Below, piece by piece: positions 1 to 4,364 of a DNA stretch of 5,162 nucleotides. The translations under genes were made by a program, and so were the position numbers. Numbering within the stretch: position 1 is the first letter of the stretch; each line of letters opens with the position of its first letter. The notes under the pieces were generated by a model. The model was not told the origin of the DNA and ran no database searches. It saw only the letters and a program-made list of their open reading frames with translations. Source of the DNA: DASSHC01 sp035693105 (GTDB taxonomy: Bacteria; Chloroflexota; Chloroflexia; Thermomicrobiales; Thermomicrobiaceae); assembly GCA_035693105.1 (NCBI GenBank), contig DASSHC010000211.1, positions 1 to 5,162 of the forward strand, written 5' to 3'.

Positions 1-2
1 GC

Positions 3-149
3 TTCCGGCCGGCGCGGCCGCAGGGGGTCGAATCGCCCACCCTGGTTCGGGACGAGGTCTTCATGGCGCTGGACCTGCGGCCGGAAACCGGGCCGCCGAT
101 CCGCGGGACGGTGCGCTACCCGGCCCCCTTCGACGGCTTGACCGGTTGA
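3..149 (+). CDS. 3' end of an unrecognised gene
   Basis: An open frame enters from the left edge and ends at TGA 147-149, giving the last 48 residues of a protein. The tail begins FRPARPQGVES, continues PTLVRDEVFMALDLRPETG and ends VRYPAPFDGLTG. Its mix of charged and hydrophobic residues and GC-rich third positions looks like real coding sequence. The other forward frames give Arg/Cys-rich text typical of shadow frames. I do not recognise a family from this fragment. No hydrophobic segment is visible. The gene runs in the same direction as the acyltransferase downstream, from which it is separated by about 86 bases. Confidence 0.55.
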   Translation, partial: FRPARPQGVESPTLVRDEVFMALDLRPETGPPIRGTVRYPAPFDGLTG

Positions 150-172
150 TCCGTGCGCGGCGGGAGTAAAAT
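146..172 (+). promoter_or_regulatory. Possible sigma70-type promoter upstream of the acyltransferase/DedA cluster
   Basis: TTGATC (146-151) resembles a -35 box and TAAAAT (167-172) resembles a -10 box. The 15-base spacer is shorter than the usual 16-18. The stretch is locally AT-rich in GC-rich DNA and lies 60-90 bases before the first gene of the cluster. A small inverted repeat, GCGTC-6-GACGC (211-226), lies between it and the Shine-Dalgarno sequence and could form a weak leader hairpin. This is a pattern match only. Confidence 0.25.
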
Positions 173-235
173 AGAGGTTGCTGTTCCACGCGTTGTGGCC
201 GTGCCGTTTTGCGTCGATTGAGACGCTAGAGGTGA

Positions 236-1132
236 GTGCCCGACTTGAGCGCCGGCAAGCAGTCGCTACCGACCGAAAATCCGACCTGGCTTCTGAAGCG
301 CCCGCAGTGGATTCGCGCCCTCTTCGGCCCCGGCAAGCCGGTCTACCGGCTCCCCTGGCTGATGCTCCCGCGCGTGACGATCGACGCGCTGCTCGGGCGG
401 CGGCGCGACGTGCGCGTCGATATGCCCGGCATGGTCGCCCGGATGCCGGTCCCGCCGGTGATCGAGGGTGTCGAGCACATTCCGACCAGCGGCCGCTGTA
501 TGATCCTGCCCAACCACTATGAGCGCCCCGACGGCGTTTGGGTCGGCTGGGGCGTGATGGCGATCCTCGCGGCGCTCGGCGCGCGGCGGCCGGGCCTGCC
601 GGCGGCTCGCTGGGTGATGACCAGCACCTGGCAGGACTGCTATCTCGGGCCGCGCCGCATCGCGCCGGAGCGGCTGCGCTGGATTCTGGAGCGCTTCGCG
701 CGGGTCTACGGGCTGATTCTGATGCCGGCCAGCGACGCCGAGACCGCCGGGCGCGGCGTCGCCCTGCGCAACCTCCTCAAGACGCTGGGCGAGCCCGATC
801 AGGCCGTCGGGCTGCACGCCGAGGCGGGCGGATTCGAGACGCTGATCGAGCCGCCGCTGGGAATCGGCCGGGTTCTGTCGCTGATCGACCGGCAGGGGAT
901 CCCCTGCATCCCGGTGGGCGTCTTCGAGCAGGACAGGCGGCTGCATGTCCGCTTCGGCGTACCGCTGCCGGCGGGCACGCTGGCGCGGCTGCCGGAGCGC
1001 GAGTCGGCCTACGCCGTGATGCGCGCCATCGCGCGCCTGCTGCCGCCGGAGAACCGCGGCGTCTTCGCGGAGACGATCGACGACGACGCGCCCGCGCCAG
1101 GTCTCGCCTTGAGCGGCGCGGTGGAGCGGTGA
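236..1132 (+). CDS. PlsC-like lysophospholipid/glycerolipid acyltransferase
   Basis: A 298-residue protein that probably transfers an acyl chain to a lysophospholipid or related glycerolipid at the cytoplasmic membrane face. The family hallmark HX4D is intact at His94-Asp99 in the stretch PNHYERPDG. In this superfamily the His/Asp pair forms the catalytic dyad. Downstream, HAEAGG (194-199) with Glu196 sits where the usual phosphate-binding FPEGTR-like motif lies, though its sequence is unusual. IPCIPVGVFE (222-231) matches the proline-containing block IV. No signal peptide is visible. The weakly hydrophobic stretch VGWGVMAILAALGA (103-116) may contact the membrane. Start choice is uncertain. 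GTG 236 is only 3 bases after GAGG in AGAGGTGAG (228-236), whereas TTG 245 has better spacing from that site and would shorten the protein by three residues. It leads the DedA cluster, with a 38-base gap to the next gene. The family call is firm. The acceptor lipid is unknown. Confidence 0.85.
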   Translation: MPDLSAGKQSLPTENPTWLLKRPQWIRALFGPGKPVYRLPWLMLPRVTIDALLGRRRDVRVDMPGMVARMPVPPVIEGVEHIPTSGRCMILPNHYERPDGVWVGWGVMAILAALGARRPGLPAARWVMTSTWQDCYLGPRRIAPERLRWILERFARVYGLILMPASDAETAGRGVALRNLLKTLGEPDQAVGLHAEAGGFETLIEPPLGIGRVLSLIDRQGIPCIPVGVFEQDRRLHVRFGVPLPAGTLARLPERESAYAVMRAIARLLPPENRGVFAETIDDDAPAPGLALSGAVER

Positions 1133-1170
1133 TGCGGGCGGCTGGCGCCCGGTTTGCCTGACGGAGCACG

Positions 1171-1893
1171 ATGACCGAGGGTGTCGAAAGTCTCATACGC
1201 CACTACGGCATCGTCATTGCCGCGCTGCTGATCTTTGTGACCGAGCTCGGCATTCCCACCGGCGTGCCCAACGAGGTCGTGCTGGTGCTGGCGGGGAGCT
1301 ACGCGGTTCACTCCAACCTGGAGTTCGCCATCAGCTTCCTCATCGTCACGGCGGCGGACGTGCTCGGCACCACCTCGCTCTACCTGCTGACCCGCAGCGG
1401 CGGGCACCGGCTGCTGCGTCGCTGGCAGCGCGGCGACCGGCCGCCCGGCCACAGCCGCTTGCGCCACTTCATCCACCGGCACGACATCGCGGTCATCATC
1501 GTGGCCCGCTCGCTGCCGCTGGTGCGCATGTCGGTCGCCATCAGCGCCGGCCTGCTGCGCATCAAGCGCAAGCACTACGTGCTCGGCGTGATCCCCGGCG
1601 CGATCGTCTGGGCTGGTATCCCCTTCAGTCTCGGCTACCTCTTCCGCGACGACGTGCGCGGCCTGATCGATCAGGACGAGCGCCTGTCGCAACTGGCCCT
1701 ACTGGCCCTGCCGCTGGTGATCGTGGCTGCCGTCTCGATCTGGCTGCTGCACCGGCGGAAAGCAGCCCGCGGGGCGGTCGCCGCGGTGCCCGAGGAGTCC
1801 CTCGCAACCCTGCCCTGGGAGACAGCCACGGACGAGCAGGCCCTGACGCTCAAGCACGAAGCGGGCGGAAGCTCGTCCACCCGCGATGGCTAG
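1171..1893 (+). CDS. DedA/VTT-family membrane protein, copy 1
   Basis: A 240-residue polytopic inner-membrane protein of the DedA (SNARE-associated/VTT) family. Members are linked to membrane homeostasis, proton-motive-force maintenance and transbilayer lipid transport, including recycling of undecaprenyl phosphate. The N-terminal block TELGIPTGVPNEVVLVLAG (24-42) carries the conserved acidic residues Glu25 and Glu35. Asp63 lies in the next hydrophobic segment (about 50-74). The signature ARSLPLVR (112-119), with Arg113 and Arg119, matches the family's R-x-x-P-x-x-x-R block. Hydrophobic segments follow at about 106-129, 135-158 and 172-194. A hydrophilic tail of about 46 residues (195-240) extends beyond the usual DedA end and is absent from copy 2. 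The ATG has GGAG (1163-1166) four bases upstream. It lies between the acyltransferase and the second DedA gene, so co-transcription is likely. Which lipid it moves cannot be read from sequence. Confidence 0.92.
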   Translation: MTEGVESLIRHYGIVIAALLIFVTELGIPTGVPNEVVLVLAGSYAVHSNLEFAISFLIVTAADVLGTTSLYLLTRSGGHRLLRRWQRGDRPPGHSRLRHFIHRHDIAVIIVARSLPLVRMSVAISAGLLRIKRKHYVLGVIPGAIVWAGIPFSLGYLFRDDVRGLIDQDERLSQLALLALPLVIVAAVSIWLLHRRKAARGAVAAVPEESLATLPWETATDEQALTLKHEAGGSSSTRDG

Positions 1894-1914
1894 CGCGGGA
1901 GAGAGGGGGACGCG

Positions 1915-2544
1915 ATCGAGCACCTGATCGCGCACGAGGGCATCTTTCTGGCGGCGCTCTTGATCTTCCTGACCGAGTTAGGCATCCCAACCGGGGTGCC
2001 CAACGAGGTCGTGCTGCTGCTGGCCGGCGCCTACGCCATCCACAGCCTGGCCGGGCTGCTGGCGGGGGTCGTCTTCGTCTCCGCCGCGGATATCAGCGGA
2101 GCGACCGCGCTCTACTGCGCCACGCGCACCGGCGGCGCCTGGCTGGTCAACCGCCTGCTGCGCAAGCTCGGCCGCGAGCCGGAGCAGACCTTCAACCGCT
2201 GGCGTGCGCGGCTGGGCGAGCGCGACGTGCTGGTGGTGGTGGTCGGGCGCATGCTGCCGCTGGTGCGCATGACGGTGGCGGTTGGCGCTGGGCTGCTGCG
2301 GATCCCGGCGGACGACTTCGTGATCGGAGTGCTGCCAGGGGGCTTCTTCTGGGCGGGCGTGCCGCTGGCGCTCGGCTACCTCTACCGCGGCCACGTGCAC
2401 CGCCTGATCCGCGCCTACCATCATGTCAGCCACGTCACACTGCTGCTGTTGCCGCCGCTGCTGGCGCTGGGGCTGCTCGTCTGGCTGCTGCGGCGGCGCC
2501 AGGCCGCCGGCGCCCGACCGCGGTCGAGTGTGGCGAAAGATTAG
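1915..2544 (+). CDS. DedA/VTT-family membrane protein, copy 2 (start codon unresolved)
   Basis: A tandem paralogue of the preceding gene, about 209 residues if read from 1915. It repeats the block TELGIPTGVPNEVVLLLAG and the signature GRMLPLVR. Glu21, Glu31, Asp59, Arg112 and Arg118 match the conserved charges of copy 1. Hydrophobic segments occupy the same positions, and the C-terminus is short and arginine-rich. Homology to copy 1 begins at IEHLIAHEGIFLAALLI, encoded from ATC 1915. There is no in-frame ATG, GTG or TTG between the TAG of copy 1 (1891-1893) and TTG 1960. Starting at TTG 1960 would remove 15 conserved residues. A purine-rich SD-like run (AGAGGGGGA, 1902-1910) sits five bases before ATC 1915. 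Alternatives are CTG 1924, or ATG 1886 joined by a one-base correction in the G5 run at 1905-1909. The family call is firm and the start is not. Confidence 0.88.
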   Translation: MEHLIAHEGIFLAALLIFLTELGIPTGVPNEVVLLLAGAYAIHSLAGLLAGVVFVSAADISGATALYCATRTGGAWLVNRLLRKLGREPEQTFNRWRARLGERDVLVVVVGRMLPLVRMTVAVGAGLLRIPADDFVIGVLPGGFFWAGVPLALGYLYRGHVHRLIRAYHHVSHVTLLLLPPLLALGLLVWLLRRRQAAGARPRSSVAKD

Positions 2545-2564
2545 GCTTGGTGTCGAGGCAACAC

Positions 2565-2677
2565 GGAACCTTCGACCGCGCTCCGGATGACAGGGAGAGG
2601 GATGTGGCCTTTCGGAAAGCGCAGGACGTCATCCGCCCCTTATGAGTCCTGTCGTCCCGAGCGCGGTCGAGGGTTCC
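2565..2677. repeat. 113-bp imperfect palindrome between convergent genes (REP/MITE-like; may also terminate)
   Basis: Two 30-base arms, 2565-2594 and 2648-2677, are reverse complements at 27 of 30 positions. Two of the three differences would still pair as G-U in a plus-strand transcript. The arms share the core TCGACCGCGCTC and its complement. The 53-base centre contains a smaller palindrome, CTTTCGGAAAG, around 2609-2619. There is also an alternative perfect 8-bp pairing between CGGATGAC (2584-2591) and GTCATCCG (2628-2635). It occupies the gap between dedA copy 2 and the convergent osmC gene, so its transcript could fold into a long hairpin and act as a terminator from either side. There is no clean U-tract. 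No ORF of interest lies inside. Copy number elsewhere in the genome cannot be seen from here. Confidence 0.8.
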
Positions 2678-2723
2678 TTCCTGATCACCCTCCACGTTCC
2701 TTCTTTGGGCACCGGCACGTCCG

Positions 2724-3137
2724 CTAACTCGTGCGCGCTTCGACGGTGAACTCGACGGGGGCCGCCACGGCGACCGTGCGGTAGAGCGGTCAGCCGTCCT
2801 TGTAGCGGTTGACCAGCGTCTCCGCCTGCTCCTGTGTCGGCCCGGTGAAGACGAAGCGCATCTCGACCCGCTCGAAGGCGGGGCGGTCGGGCGCGCGGTA
2901 GCCCGATAGCGTCACCTCGGTGTGCTCCAGCGGGATGCCCAGTTCGCGCGCCGCGCCCTCGGTCAGCGTCACCGCGCAGGCCGAGACACCCGAGAGGAAG
3001 GCCTCGCCCGAGGTGATGGCTTCCCCGATCGAGGGGCTGTCGATCACCACGTGGTGGTTGCGGATCGCGTTCAGGCTGCGGCCGACCGTACCGCTGCTCG
3101 ATGAGCGGATCAGGTAATTGGGTTCTCGCGCCGACAT
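2724..3137 (-). CDS. OsmC-family peroxidase, probable selenoprotein (in-frame UGA = Sec116)
   Basis: A thiol-dependent reductase of organic or lipid hydroperoxides, probably cytoplasmic. The ATG (3137-3135) has a perfect AGGAGG six bases upstream. The first 115 residues are OsmC-like: a beta-rich N-terminus (GRSLNAIRNHHVVIDSP, 19-35), then the helix with the first redox cysteine, GVSACAVT (Cys54), then FERVEMRFVFTG (88-99). The frame meets TGA at 2792-2790, exactly where the family has its second cysteine before Pro. Reading through gives DG-U-PLYRTVAVAAPVEF and TVEARTS, an OsmC C-terminus, ending at TAG 2726-2724. The total of 137 residues is close to the usual family length of about 140. 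A SECIS-like hairpin follows the UGA. Alternatives are a Cys (TGC/TGT) to TGA nonsense mutation or a sequencing error, but the intact downstream frame, the exact position and the hairpin all favour selenocysteine. No selA/B/C/D gene lies in the window. The gene is convergent with the DedA cluster. Confidence 0.85.
2760..2781 (-). promoter_or_regulatory. Putative bacterial SECIS element just after the osmC UGA
   Basis: On the minus strand, counting from the base after UGA, two mutually exclusive hairpins can form. Hairpin A (+9 to +28) pairs CCGC with GCGG and ACG with CGU, with one bulged G, around the loop GUCGC whose G is at +16. Hairpin B (+15 to +30) pairs GGUCGC with GCGGCC (one G-U pair) around the loop CGUG whose G is at +22. 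As I recall it, the bacterial SECIS model needs a short stem within the coding region, a G among the first two loop bases, and a spacing of about 16-37 bases from UGA. B fits well and A lies at the short limit. It would recruit SelB with Sec-tRNA. Confidence 0.6.
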
Positions 3138-3171
3138 GCGCCACCTCCTGGCCAGCTTGATTGTCCGCGGC

Positions 3172-3214
3172 GCGCGCTCGCGCCGGTCTTACAGAGCCTA
3201 ACACGCGAGCGCGC
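3172..3214. repeat. 11-bp perfect inverted repeat upstream of osmC
   Basis: GCGCGCTCGCG (3172-3182) and CGCGAGCGCGC (3204-3214) are exact reverse complements separated by 21 bases. The repeat lies 35-77 bases upstream of the osmC start on the minus strand and abuts the stop codon (3217-3215) of a possible small ORF. It could be a transcription terminator for that ORF, a leader hairpin, or an operator for osmC. There is no U-tract on either strand, so an ordinary intrinsic terminator is not well supported. Confidence 0.5.
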
Positions 3215-3280
3215 TCAGACCTTCCAGGGAGCGCGGTGCTGGGGCCGGCGCAGGAACCAGACCAGTATCTTCCGGGTCAT
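3215..3280 (-). CDS. Possible 21-residue basic small protein
   Basis: An ATG at 3280-3278 opens a 21-codon frame, MTRKILVWFLRRPQHRAPWKV, ending at TGA 3217-3215. GGGAG lies seven bases before the ATG, a good Shine-Dalgarno match. The peptide has a short hydrophobic N-terminus (ILVWFL) followed by a basic tail, and two tryptophans. It is immediately followed by an 11-bp inverted repeat and then by osmC in the same direction. The frame also extends upstream to 3412, but that part lacks coding character. I recognise no family. It could be a chance ORF or a leader peptide. Confidence 0.3.
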   Translation of the reverse strand: MTRKILVWFLRRPQHRAPWKV

Positions 3281-3432
3281 TGTGGCGCTCCCGGCGGCTC
3301 GCTCACGAGCGGGCATCCGGTGGCAGGCAGGCTGCGTACCAGACGCGGAGGCCGGAGCACTCCGCTTCCGATTTCGCACCGCTTCGGCCCCTTTGATCGC
3401 CGAAAGATGCAAAGGAAGAGCGAGGTGTCCGA

Positions 3433-3627
3433 ATGGTTCGTAAGATGCGTATATTTCCAGTGACGCCCGAGGTCGATGAGGAAGTCAACGAGTTTCTGAT
3501 GAACCTGGCGGACCGGCGCGTGCGCAAGGCGACGATCGACCTGCAGTACGTCGTCTCGCAGGCCGAGCCGAGCGGCAAGTACGAGGTCGCGGTCCTCTAC
3601 CGCGCGCCGGCGCACCGTACGGTCTGA
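3433..3627 (+). CDS. Small conserved-looking protein of unknown function (64 residues)
   Basis: The frame starts at ATG 3433, with GAGGTG (3422-3427) five bases upstream. A second Met (codon 5, ATG 3445) lacks a comparable site. The protein begins MVRKMRIFPVTPEVDEEVNEFL, has a basic centre (DRRVRKATIDLQYVV, 27-41) and ends in a strand-like stretch, YEVAVLYRAP (50-59). The layout of an acidic helix around VDEEVNEFL, a strand IDLQYVV and a strand YEVAVLY resembles small alpha/beta proteins such as sporulation Cse60-like proteins. That is only a pattern resemblance, and I assign no function. No signal peptide or cysteine is present. The 295-base stretch before it (3138-3432) holds the inverted repeat and small ORF described separately. 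It also holds a weak TTCGGC-10-GCCGAA hairpin at 3383-3404 in the leader. I see nothing else there. Confidence 0.6.
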   Translation: MVRKMRIFPVTPEVDEEVNEFLMNLADRRVRKATIDLQYVVSQAEPSGKYEVAVLYRAPAHRTV

Positions 3628-3656
3628 CCCGAGCGCCACCCTCACCCGGACCTTCC

Positions 3657-3680
3657 AGGTGCGCCCAGCGCGGCGCACCT
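3657..3680 (+). terminator. Terminator-like hairpin after the 64-residue gene
   Basis: AGGTGCGCC (3657-3665) and GGCGCACCT (3672-3680) are a perfect 9-bp inverted repeat with a six-base loop, CAGCGC. It lies 29 bases after the TGA of the small gene and before the acetyltransferase. It is followed by TCGGCTTACC, only mildly T-rich, so termination would be weak or factor-assisted. It suggests the two flanking genes are separate transcription units. Confidence 0.5.
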
Positions 3681-3711
3681 TCGGCTTACCCGCCGCGCGG
3701 CGCTATCGCGG

Positions 3712-3717
3712 TATGAT
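3712..3717 (+). promoter_or_regulatory. Possible -10 box for the acetyltransferase gene
   Basis: TATGAT matches the -10 consensus at five of six bases and lies 27 bases before the ATG at 3745, which would give a short leader. No good -35 hexamer sits at 16-18 bases upstream, where the sequence is GC-rich. It follows the terminator-like hairpin, consistent with a new transcription unit. This is weak evidence. Confidence 0.25.
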
Positions 3718-3744
3718 CGCCGGCGTCAGACCCGGGAAGGTGCC

Positions 3745-4140
3745 ATGGCTGAGATCGACTACCAGGTGAACCCGCCGGTCGGCAACGCCGCGCTCGATCA
3801 GCTCTACCTCGTCTCCTGGCCCAACCACCAGCCGCCCTACGACTTCGGTCCGGAGCTGGCGCACGCGCTGGCCTACGTCTGCGCCTACGCCGGCGACGAG
3901 CTGATCGGCTTCGTGCGCCTGGCCTGGGACGGCGGCGTGCACGCCTTCCTGCTCGAGCCGACCGTCCGGCCCGACTACCGCCGCCGCGGCATCGGCCGCG
4001 CGCTGGTGGAGCGCGCCGTGGCGCTGGCGCGCGAGCGCGGACTGGAGTGGGTGCACGTCGACTACGAGCCGGAGCTACACCCCTTCTACCAGACCTGCGG
4101 CTTCACCAACACCCCTGCCGGGCTGATCCGCCTGCGCTAG
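3745..4140 (+). CDS. GNAT-family N-acetyltransferase
   Basis: A 131-residue single-domain cytoplasmic acetyltransferase that would move an acetyl group from acetyl-CoA to an amine. The substrate is not predictable. The acetyl-CoA-binding motif A is clear: EPTVRPDYRRRGIGRALVE (71-89) contains the R/Q-x-x-G-x-G/A loop as RRGIG. Before it, GDELIGFVRLAWDG (50-63) is the usual central strand pair. Motif B lies at HPFYQTCGF (112-120), with the conserved Tyr115 that often acts as general acid. The N-terminus, including the WPNHQPPYDF stretch (25-34), is the probable substrate-facing part and is shorter than in many GNATs. ATG 3745 has GGGAAGG just upstream. The frame is in phase with the preceding 64-residue gene across one TGA, but it has its own ribosome site and a hairpin in between, so the genes are separate. 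Confidence 0.92.
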   Translation: MAEIDYQVNPPVGNAALDQLYLVSWPNHQPPYDFGPELAHALAYVCAYAGDELIGFVRLAWDGGVHAFLLEPTVRPDYRRRGIGRALVERAVALARERGLEWVHVDYEPELHPFYQTCGFTNTPAGLIRLR

Positions 4141-4178
4141 CTCGTCGGCTTCGGTGAAGGCGAGTGGCGGGGCGGCGC

Positions 4179-4255
4179 GGGCAGACACAGGGGTCTGCCC
4201 CTACAGGAAATACGAATGTTGTCGATGCGGTAGGGGCGGCCCCCCGTGGCCGCCC
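4179..4255. repeat. 77-bp double-hairpin intergenic repeat (BIME/REP-like)
   Basis: Hairpin 1 is GGGCAGAC-6-GTCTGCCC (4179-4200) and hairpin 2 is GGGCGGCC-6-GGCCGCCC (4234-4255). Both have perfect 8-bp stems and six-base loops. The 26-base units 4179-4204 and 4230-4255 are inverted copies of each other, identical at 21 of 26 positions, including perfect GCCCCTAC/GTAGGGGC inner ends. Four of the five differences are two compensatory pairs that keep the stem paired (A-T to G-C and A-T to C-G). The fifth is in the loop. A 25-base spacer separates the units. It lies in the 224-base gap between the acetyltransferase and the metallo-beta-lactamase gene, where I see no gene. It resembles bacterial interspersed repeats. 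Whether it recurs in the genome cannot be seen here. Confidence 0.75.
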
Positions 4256-4364
4256 TGTTCCCCTAACGACCGGTGTTGTGGGGGGGCACCCAACAGCGAT
4301 CCAAGACCACCCCAGCCGCGTTATCCTTTCCGCGTGTGCGCAATCAACGGAAGGGACATCAGCG

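Noticed and set aside
266..946. Long minus-strand open frame opposite the acyltransferase
   Set aside because: Its Arg/Gln/His/Pro-rich translation is the usual antisense shadow of a GC-rich gene. The opposite strand has a complete catalytic motif.
1009..1692. Long minus-strand open frame opposite DedA copy 1
   Set aside because: Antisense shadow of a gene with clear family motifs. The same applies to 1978-2433 opposite copy 2 and 4359-5111 opposite the metallo-beta-lactamase gene.
1960..1962. TTG 1960 as the true start of DedA copy 2
   Set aside because: It would remove 15 residues that align with copy 1 and has no Shine-Dalgarno site at proper spacing. It is kept only as a fallback.
2790..2792. 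OsmC UGA read as a simple nonsense mutation (pseudogene)
   Set aside because: Possible but less likely. The stop is exactly at a redox Cys position, the downstream frame is intact and family-like, and a SECIS-like hairpin follows.
2790..2792. UGA reassigned to tryptophan genome-wide
   Set aside because: Neighbouring genes end with TGA and use TGG for Trp. A Trp at this position would not fit the OsmC family.
2629..3204. Alternative minus-strand frame overlapping osmC
   Set aside because: Low-complexity Arg/Gly/Pro text in another frame of the OsmC gene, which has a perfect ribosome site and family motifs.
3161..3463. Plus-strand open frame across the region before the 64-residue gene
   Set aside because: No ribosome site and no recognisable or regular protein character. 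It overlaps the inverted repeat and the start of a better-supported gene.
3625..3744. Read-through of the TGA at 3625 joining the 64-residue protein to the GNAT enzyme, since the frame is open for 39 codons
   Set aside because: The linking sequence has no domain-like character and contains a terminator-like hairpin. The GNAT gene has its own Shine-Dalgarno site and a complete N-terminus.
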